This document shows positions 58,441 through 64,000 of a stretch of 64,000 nt of DNA, piece after piece. Each line of letters starts with the position of its first letter. Positions within the stretch are counted from its first letter, which is position 1. The stretch is from the NCBI GenBank assembly GCA_947168065.1, contig CAMVKH010000003.1, positions 1 to 64,000 on the forward strand, given 5' to 3'. Origin of the DNA: an uncultured Bacteroidales bacterium. GTDB lineage: Bacteria; Bacteroidota; Bacteroidia; Bacteroidales; UBA932. Below the pieces are notes generated by a model. It was not told the DNA's origin. It searched no databases and saw nothing but the letters and a program-made list of their open reading frames with translations. Position numbers and translations under genes: made by a program.

Positions 58441-59677
58441 ATTCATCCCGCATGGCATCGACCGGTTTGATCTTCATGGCCCGCAGGGCGGGAGCCAGGC
58501 CCGCCAGCACGCCCAGCACGCTGAGCAGCAGGGCTGCCAGGATGGCTGTCCAGAAACTGATCTGGAACGCGGCCTGGTGTTTGGTGAGGGCCTCCACCAC
58601 ATTGAGGATCAGCACCGAGAACACGATTCCCGTGCTTCCTGCCGCCAGGGTCAGGGCCACGCTCTCCCAGATGATCTGCGAGAGGATGTCGCGCGGCACG
58701 GCGCCGATGGACCGGCGGATGCCGATCTCCACGGTCCGCTCGCGCACCGTCACCATCATGATGTTGCTCACGCCCACCGCGCCGGCCAACAGCGTACCGA
58801 TGCCCACCAGCCAGATCAGGAAGTTCACGCCGCGGAACAGGTTATCCACAATGCTGAATATCTGTTCGGTATTGAGCACCATCACAGCCTGGTCGTCGGT
58901 CGGGTCGAAAAGATGCTCGCGCGACAGGATGCTGCGGATACGGCCTTCCAGCGTACTCATCTTCACGCCTTTCTTGCCGGTCATGCAGATGATGTCGACA
59001 TTGTTGCCGCGCTTGTAGAGTTGGGCTGCCACCGAGAAAGGCATCATGACAGACTCGGAAGCACTGCCGTTGATGCTGATGTTGCCGCTCGAGTAGTCCA
59101 CACCGATAATCCGCAGGAATACAGAGCCCACCTGGATGTAGCGGCCGCACGGGTCGTCGCCTTCCGGGAAGAGATCGTTGTAAACCCGTTTGCCGATGAC
59201 GCAGACCTTGCGCTCCTGCTCCACGTCCGCATCGCTGATGGTGCGGCCGTATTTGAGCAGCGGTGCCTCTACTTTATGATAGTCGCCGGAAATACCCTTG
59301 ATGGAAACCGACGAGGAGTTCCCTTTATACGTGGCCGTCTGACCCCAGTTGCTCACCTGCGGTGCCACTACGTCGAGTTCGGGCATCAGCGTGCGGAGCC
59401 GTTCGACATCCTTGCGGTCGAGCTGCCAGTAACGGCCTTCCTTCATTCCCTTCCAGGGCTTGGAAGTATTCGAGGAGATGATGACGATCGTATTGGTGGC
59501 GAATCCCTCGAAATTCATCGAGAGCATCTGCTTGAGTCCGTTTCCGCCGCCGACCAGGAACAGGAGCATGAACAGGCCCCAGAAGATACCGAAGCCGGTC
59601 AGCAGCGTGCGGCGCTTGTTGCGGAACAGCGAATCCCCGATCTCGCGGAAAGTATCTATGTCCAGACGGTGTCTCAT
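58439..59677 (-). CDS. MacB-type ABC transporter permease
   Basis: The protein has 412 residues with the MacB/FtsX layout: one N-terminal helix (NKRRTLLTGFGIFWGLFMLLFLVGGG), a large periplasmic MacB-PCD domain, then three C-terminal helices (GVNFLIWLVGIGTLLAGAVGVSNIMMVTVRERTVEIGIRRSIGA...). The RT-E-GIRR-IGA coupling helix is typical. It lies 1 base after the second permease gene. Two different permeases suggest a heterodimer. Confidence 0.9.
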   Translation of the reverse strand: MRHRLDIDTFREIGDSLFRNKRRTLLTGFGIFWGLFMLLFLVGGGNGLKQMLSMNFEGFATNTIVIISSNTSKPWKGMKEGRYWQLDRKDVERLRTLMPELDVVAPQVSNWGQTATYKGNSSSVSIKGISGDYHKVEAPLLKYGRTISDADVEQERKVCVIGKRVYNDLFPEGDDPCGRYIQVGSVFLRIIGVDYSSGNISINGSASESVMMPFSVAAQLYKRGNNVDIICMTGKKGVKMSTLEGRIRSILSREHLFDPTDDQAVMVLNTEQIFSIVDNLFRGVNFLIWLVGIGTLLAGAVGVSNIMMVTVRERTVEIGIRRSIGAVPRDILSQIIWESVALTLAAGSTGIVFSVLILNVVEALTKHQAAFQISFWTAILAALLLSVLGVLAGLAPALRAMKIKPVDAMRDE

Positions 59678-59678
59678 C

Positions 59679-60950
59679 TTATTCAGCCCTCAATGCTTCA
59701 ATGGGTTTGACGCGGGCGGCCTGGCTGGCCGGGAAGATGCCCGCCAGCGTTCCGGCTATGATCAGGACGATCGTGGCGCCCAATGCCGTTCCGATGCCGA
59801 CCGTCGGATTGTCGAGCATCTTGATGCTCTGTCCGAACATTTCGACTTTCGACTGTCCGACCGTCGCGTCCAGGATCCGGCAGGCCACCATACCCAGCAA
59901 CATGCCGATGTAGCCGAAAAAGGCCGTAATCAGGATGCTCTCGGTGACGATGAGCTTCAGGATGCTGCCCGGACGGGCGCCGAGCGCCTTGCGGATCCCG
60001 AACTCGTGCGTCCGCTCTTTCACCGTGATGAGCATGATGTTGCTCACGCCCACGACACCGCTCACCAGCGTGAAGAGGCCGATGATCCAGAGCGCCGTAA
60101 TCAGGATGCCTTTGGCCTTCTCCATCTGCAGGTTCTGGGAAAAACGATTCCAGACCCAGATGGCGCGACGGTCGTCGGGTGCAGCGCGATGGGCCGTCGC
60201 GAAGGCCGTACGCACTTGGTTTTCAAAGGCATCGCTCTCGGCTTCGGTCGTCAGGCCGTGGAACGAGAAGGTGATGTCGTCCACCTCGTCGCCCAGGCCG
60301 AAAATCGCTTTGACGGCCGTATAGGGTACATACAGACTGCGGTCGTCCCTGTTTTCCTCCGCGTGCCGCACACCCACGATGGTGAACGACAGATTGCCGA
60401 CCTTGACACGCTGACCGAGCAGCTTGTCGTAATCCGTGTCGCCGGAAAGGAAGTTCTTGGCGTGCAAATGCGTGATGATGATGACCTTGCGCTTTTCAGC
60501 GATATCCCTGTCGTTGATGAAGCGGCCGGCGAGCATCTGCACCCGGTTCATTTCCACGTCGCCCGGGAGCGTTCCGTTGAGCGATACATTGTTGAAATAG
60601 CGGCGGCCGTAGGTCATCGTGTAACCGCTCCGGCTGAGGGAGGTCGATACCAGGTCCACCTTATCGGCGAACCGGGGCTGGCGGAGAATGTCGATATCCT
60701 TGTCCGTGATGCGGATGCGGCGTCCCTGCTTGAGTCCGTCGTACGGCTTGGAGGTTACACCGCCGCCCACCATCATCGTATTGGAGGCAAAGCTGTCGCC
60801 GTCGTTCAGGAAGGCGTTGAGCAGGCCGTTGCCGGCGCCCAGCAGCACGATCAGCATGAAGATGCCCCACGCGACGGCCAGGCCGGTCAGGCAGGTACGC
60901 ATCTTGTTGCGCCGCAGTGACTCCCAGATTTCTTGCAGAAGGTCTCTCAT
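59679..60950 (-). CDS. MacB-type ABC transporter permease
   Basis: The protein has 423 residues and the same MacB/FtsX architecture: NKMRTCLTGLAVAWGIFMLIVLLGAGNGL at the N-terminus, a periplasmic MacB-PCD domain, and the C-terminal helices with GVVGVSNIMLITVKERTHEFGIRKALGARPGSIL. It is similar to but distinct from the downstream permease, consistent with an ancient duplication. The ATPase gene ends 11 bases upstream. Confidence 0.9.
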   Translation of the reverse strand: MRDLLQEIWESLRRNKMRTCLTGLAVAWGIFMLIVLLGAGNGLLNAFLNDGDSFASNTMMVGGGVTSKPYDGLKQGRRIRITDKDIDILRQPRFADKVDLVSTSLSRSGYTMTYGRRYFNNVSLNGTLPGDVEMNRVQMLAGRFINDRDIAEKRKVIIITHLHAKNFLSGDTDYDKLLGQRVKVGNLSFTIVGVRHAEENRDDRSLYVPYTAVKAIFGLGDEVDDITFSFHGLTTEAESDAFENQVRTAFATAHRAAPDDRRAIWVWNRFSQNLQMEKAKGILITALWIIGLFTLVSGVVGVSNIMLITVKERTHEFGIRKALGARPGSILKLIVTESILITAFFGYIGMLLGMVACRILDATVGQSKVEMFGQSIKMLDNPTVGIGTALGATIVLIIAGTLAGIFPASQAARVKPIEALRAE

Positions 60951-60961
60951 CGCCGGGAAAA

Positions 60962-61684
60962 TTATTTCATGATGGTCGTTGTGCCAAACACGGAGCTATG
61001 GTGCTGGCGGTTATCTTCAATCTTCTCGATCAGACCGTCTTTGATGTGGACGATCTTGTCGGCACAGTTGGCCACGCCGCTTTCGTGGGTGACCACGATG
61101 ATGGTCACGCCGTCTTCGCGGTTGAGCCGGGTCAGGAGTTCCATCACCTCGACCGAGGTCTTCGAATCCAGGGCGCCGGTCGGTTCGTCGGCCAGGATGA
61201 TCTCAGGATGCGTGATCAGGGCACGGGCAATCGCCACGCGCTGTTTCTGGCCACCCGACATCTCGTTGGGATAGTGGGATGCCCAGTCCGTGAGGCCCAT
61301 CTTCTCGAGGTAGGCCATCGCCGCCTCATGACGGCGATGGCGGTTGACCCCTTGATAGAACAGCGGAAGTTCCACATTTTCCACGGCGGTCTTGAAACCG
61401 ATCAGGTTGAAGCTCTGGAACACGAAACCGATCATCTGGTTGCGATAGGTGGCACCTTCGCGTTCGGTCAGGTTCTTGATGAGCTTGCCCGCCAGATGGT
61501 ATTCTCCCTCGTCATAGTTGTCGAGGATGCCCAAGATGTTGAGCAGCGTCGATTTCCCCGAACCGGATGCACCCATGATCGAAACGAATTCTCCCTTTTC
61601 GATCGACAGGTCGATCCCCTTGAGTACGTGGAGCGGCTGCCCGTTGTCGTAGGTCTTGTGGACTCCCTTCAGTTCAATTAACAT
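60962..61684 (-). CDS. MacB/LolD-type ABC transporter ATPase
   Basis: The protein has 240 residues starting MLIELKGVHKTYDNGQPLHVLKGIDL. Walker A GASGSGKST, Q-loop, signature MSGGQKQRVAIARAL, Walker B EIILADEPTGALDSKTS and the switch His in VTHES are all present. It belongs to the LolD/MacB subclass that powers FtsX-type permeases. It is the first gene of the operon, 22 bases after a TATCTTTG box, with the candidate PadR operator just upstream. Confidence 0.93.
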   Translation of the reverse strand: MLIELKGVHKTYDNGQPLHVLKGIDLSIEKGEFVSIMGASGSGKSTLLNILGILDNYDEGEYHLAGKLIKNLTEREGATYRNQMIGFVFQSFNLIGFKTAVENVELPLFYQGVNRHRRHEAAMAYLEKMGLTDWASHYPNEMSGGQKQRVAIARALITHPEIILADEPTGALDSKTSVEVMELLTRLNREDGVTIIVVTHESGVANCADKIVHIKDGLIEKIEDNRQHHSSVFGTTTIMK

Positions 61685-61705
61685 ACAGTGCTTATTTTGA
61701 CACCG

Positions 61706-61713
61706 CAAAGATA
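61706..61713 (-). promoter_or_regulatory. -7 box of the ABC efflux operon (TATCTTTG)
   Basis: The minus strand reads TATCTTTG, a full match to TAnnTTTG, 21 bases before the ATG. The -33 region lies inside the dyad at 61723-61751 and is a poor match. Confidence 0.65.
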
Positions 61714-61722
61714 TATAAAAAA

Positions 61723-61751
61723 TTTGGTACCTTGTATCACAAAGTACCAAA
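61723..61751. promoter_or_regulatory. Candidate PadR operator dyad
   Basis: TTTGGTACCTTGT (61723-61735) and ACAAAGTACCAAA (61739-61751) form a 13-bp inverted repeat with one mismatch, 3-base centre and GTAC in each arm. It overlaps where the -33 element of the efflux operon should be, so a bound repressor would block transcription. The operon encodes a PadR repressor. Confidence 0.65.
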
Positions 61752-61822
61752 AATTTAAAAATATTTTATATACCTATTATATATTGCGCCGCAATTATTG
61801 TTTCTTACGGAAAAGGATGGTG

Positions 61823-63610
61823 TCAGTCGAGCTTGAGGACGGCCATGAAGGCCGACTGGGGAACTTCGACCTGGCCGATCTGGCGCATGCGCTTCTTGCC
61901 TTGCTTCTGCTTTTCGAGGAGTTTGCGCTTGCGGGTGATGTCGCCGCCGTAGCATTTGGCTGTCACGTCTTTGCGAACCTGGCGGACCGTTTCGCGGGCG
62001 ATGATTTTGGCGCCGATGGCGGCCTGGATGGCGATGTCGAACTGCTGGCGGGGGATGAGTTCCTTGAGCTTTTCGCAGATCTTGCGACCGAATTCGTAGG
62101 CGTGGTCCTGGTGGATGAGCGTCGAGAGGGCGTCGGCGGGCTCGCCGTTGAGCAGGATGTCGAGTTTGACGAGCTTCGCGGGGCGGAAGCCGATGACGTG
62201 GTAGTCGAAGGAAGCGTAGCCCTTGGAAATCGACTTGAGTTTGTCGTAGAAGTCGAACACGATCTCGGAGAGCGGCATCTCGTAGGTCAGCTCCACGCGG
62301 TCGGCCGTCAGGTAGTGCTCGCTCTTGAGGATGCCGCGCTTGTCGAGGCAGAGTTTCATGATCGGGCCGTAGAACTCGCTTTTGCTGATGACCTGCGCCT
62401 GGATGAACGGCTCCTCGATGTGGTCGATCAGCGTGGGGGCAGGCAAACCGGACGGGTTGTGCACATCCACGACCTGGCCTTGCGTGGTATAGACTTTATA
62501 GGAGACGTTGGGGACTGTGGTCACCACGTCCATGTCGAACTCGCGGAAGAGGCGCTCCTGCACGATCTCCATGTGGAGCAGGCCCAGAAAGCCACAGCGG
62601 AAGCCGAAGCCCAGGGCCAGGGAACTCTCGGGCTCGAAGACGAGCGATGCGTCGTTGAGCTGGAACTTCTCGAGCGAGGCGCGCAGGTCTTCGTACTGGT
62701 CGGCCGTCACGGGGAACATACCGGCATAGAGCATGGGCTTCACGTCTTCGAAGCCGGCGATGGCCTCGGTGCAGGGTCGGGCCACGTGGGTGATGGTATC
62801 GCCCACCTTTACCTCAACGGCCGTCTTAATGCCAGATATGATATAACCCACTGATCCGCAGGGGATCTCCCCTGTAGGGCAGAGTTTCATCTTGAGCGTA
62901 CCCACTTCGTCGGCCGTGTATTCCTTGCCCGTGTTGACGAACTTCACTCGGTCGCCGGTGCGGATCGAGCCGTTCTCGACCTTGAAGTAGGCGATGATGC
63001 CGCGGAAGGAATTGAACACCGAGTCGAAGATCAGGGCCTGCAGCGGAGCTTCGGGATCGCCCTGGGGTGCGGGGATGCGCTCCACGATGGCATCAAGCAC
63101 CGCGTCCACCCCTTCGCCGGTGCGGGCAGAGGTCAGCAGCACATCTTCAGGGTCGCAGCCCAGGAGATCGACTACCTGGTCGCGCACGACATCTACCATG
63201 GCGGCCTCCATATCGATCTTGTTGAGCACGGGAACGATTTCCAGGTCGTGCTCGATGGCCAGGTAGAGGTTCGAGATGGTCTGGGCCTGGATGCCCTGCG
63301 TGGCATCGACCACCAGCAGGGCGCCTTCGCAGGAGGCGATGGCGCGCGAGACTTCGTAGGAGAAGTCCACGTGCCCGGGCGTGTCGATCAGGTTGAGGAT
63401 ATATTTTTCACCCTTGTACACATATTCCATCTGGATGGGGTGGCTCTTGATGGTGATGCCTTTCTCCTTCTCCAGATCCATCGAATCGAGCACCTGGTTT
63501 TCCATTTCCCGCGCCTCGAGCGTATGCGTCCGCTCGAGCATGCGGTCGGCCAGCGTGCTCTTTCCGTGGTCAATGTGTGCGATGATGCAGAAATTGCGAA
63601 TGTGCTTCAT
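61823..63610 (-). CDS. lepA: Elongation factor 4 (LepA) GTPase
   Basis: The 595-residue protein starts [25 protein letters not shown], with G1 AHIDHGKS, G2 GITI, G3 DTPGHVDF and G4 NKID motifs. The C-terminus carries the LepA-specific domain ([31 protein letters not shown]). EF4 binds stalled or translocated ribosomes and can back-translocate tRNAs. The start is fixed by family conservation: no later Met precedes the G1 motif. Its ATG is only 4 bases after a TATATTTG box. Confidence 0.97.
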   Translation of the reverse strand: MKHIRNFCIIAHIDHGKSTLADRMLERTHTLEAREMENQVLDSMDLEKEKGITIKSHPIQMEYVYKGEKYILNLIDTPGHVDFSYEVSRAIASCEGALLVVDATQGIQAQTISNLYLAIEHDLEIVPVLNKIDMEAAMVDVVRDQVVDLLGCDPEDVLLTSARTGEGVDAVLDAIVERIPAPQGDPEAPLQALIFDSVFNSFRGIIAYFKVENGSIRTGDRVKFVNTGKEYTADEVGTLKMKLCPTGEIPCGSVGYIISGIKTAVEVKVGDTITHVARPCTEAIAGFEDVKPMLYAGMFPVTADQYEDLRASLEKFQLNDASLVFEPESSLALGFGFRCGFLGLLHMEIVQERLFREFDMDVVTTVPNVSYKVYTTQGQVVDVHNPSGLPAPTLIDHIEEPFIQAQVISKSEFYGPIMKLCLDKRGILKSEHYLTADRVELTYEMPLSEIVFDFYDKLKSISKGYASFDYHVIGFRPAKLVKLDILLNGEPADALSTLIHQDHAYEFGRKICEKLKELIPRQQFDIAIQAAIGAKIIARETVRQVRKDVTAKCYGGDITRKRKLLEKQKQGKKRMRQIGQVEVPQSAFMAVLKLD

Positions 63611-63614
63611 TCCG

Positions 63615-63622
63615 CAAATATA
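63615..63622 (-). promoter_or_regulatory. lepA -7 box, 4 bases before the start codon
   Basis: The minus strand reads TATATTTG, CGGA, ATG. With the normal distance from box to start site the lepA mRNA would be leaderless or nearly so. Confidence 0.6.
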
Positions 63623-63624
63623 CG

Positions 63625-63651
63625 AAAAAAGACTCGTCAGGAGTCTTTTTT
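63625..63651 (-). terminator. Terminator overlapping the stop codon of the Spy-like gene
   Basis: AAAAAAGACTC (63625-63635) and GAGTCTTTTTT (63641-63651) form an 11-bp stem with a 5-base loop that contains the TGA stop (63637-63639). The last codons KKDS are thus part of the terminator. Confidence 0.75.
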
Positions 63652-63999
63652 CGGATAGGAGGGGCCCGGATGCTTGCGCAGGTTGTTGATCATCCGCATC
63701 TGGAAGGCTTCTTCAGCCTGGTAGAGCTTGGATACCTTTCTGATAGGCAGCACCTTCTTGAATTTGGGATACCAGTCCACGAGCACCTGGTTGGTGGCCT
63801 GGTAGGCCTGGATGTAGGCGTCAAGTTTAGCCTCGATCTCTTTTTCAGAAAGCTCCTCGCCTTTCTTGCCCCGCAGTTCACCGAAGGCATCCCGCATTTT
63901 TTTGTTCGCTTCCCGGGCTTCCTTCCAGCACTGGTTGTAAACAGGCCAGAATGCCTGCGCCTCTTCGGGCGAGAGATCGAGTTCCTGTGTGATAAAGGC
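63637..63999 (-). CDS. Spy-like periplasmic helical protein, 5' end outside the window
   Basis: 120 residues of the C-terminal part are visible; the start lies beyond base 64000. The sequence [41 protein letters not shown], followed by long charged helices ([20 protein letters not shown]), matches the helical Spy/CpxP-like envelope proteins common in Bacteroidota, which act as chaperones or metal/stress sensors. The LT/S-PEEA-x-FWP motif is typical. The exact role is unknown. Confidence 0.7.
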   Translation of the reverse strand, partial: AFITQELDLSPEEAQAFWPVYNQCWKEAREANKKMRDAFGELRGKKGEELSEKEIEAKLDAYIQAYQATNQVLVDWYPKFKKVLPIRKVSKLYQAEEAFQMRMINNLRKHPGPSYPKKDS

Positions 64000-64000
64000 G

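Noticed and set aside
1..64000. CRISPR array
   Set aside because: No regularly spaced direct repeat of 25-40 bases was seen. The repeats found are palindromic pairs with unique contexts.

Overview
The window is GC-rich chromosomal DNA from a member of the Bacteroidota, most likely Bacteroidales. The signs are: repeated TAnnTTTG promoter -7 boxes, an lptE-secG cluster, BACON and DUF4465 surface lipoproteins, a BtuG-like cobalamin uptake locus, a fused NagB-like/LmbE protein, and many SpII-type lipoprotein signals. I cannot name a genus. The sequence is gene-dense, with tight operons and many 1-25 base gene overlaps.

Layout. 1-13.3 kb: a partial gene, a DUF456 membrane protein, the peptidases PepP and PepC, a NagB-like/LmbE fusion, DNA polymerase IV, two S9 serine peptidases in one operon, and a lipoprotein. 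Two inverted copies of a 140-bp hairpin element flank the polymerase and the S9 genes. 13.4-17.4 kb: a short ribosomal operon (rplC-rplD-rplW-rplB-rpsS-rplV-rpsC) that lacks rpsJ at its start and ends after rpsC, instead of running on into rplP-rpmC. 17.5-23.3 kb: a serine-hydrolase lipoprotein followed by aroB, an aroD-aroA fusion, aroC and a small lipoprotein. A tRNA-Leu(CAA) follows.

23.5-30.0 kb is a more AT-rich accessory island just after the tRNA. It carries immunity-type genes (WapI-like and DUF2185/Imm33), a BACON lipoprotein, a TonB C-terminal-domain protein, a RAYT-like Y1 transposase and a small membrane protein/XRE pair. Twin-hairpin palindromic repeats lie on both sides of the transposase, which suggests a RAYT/REPIN-like system.

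30.0-36.8 kb: a YegP protein, a flotillin module (OB-fold partner, flotillin, small XRE), then GDP-heptose synthesis (HddA, GmhA, fused HddC-GmhB) and a glycosyltransferase. 36.8-46.9 kb: a corrinoid uptake locus with a cobalamin riboswitch, surface lipoproteins, BtuB, a beta-propeller lipoprotein and BtuFCD. 47-49.6 kb (minus): sigma-54 activator, lptE, a TPR-like protein and secG. 49.6-54 kb: an OmpA/TPR-like lipoprotein and the anaerobic ribonucleotide reductase pair nrdD-nrdG. 54-61.7 kb (minus): one eight-gene operon for a MacB-type ABC efflux system (ATPase, two permeases, adaptor, TolC) that ends in PspC-PadR-PspC. A near-perfect dyad at its promoter is a candidate PadR operator. 61.8-64 kb: lepA and a partial Spy-like gene.
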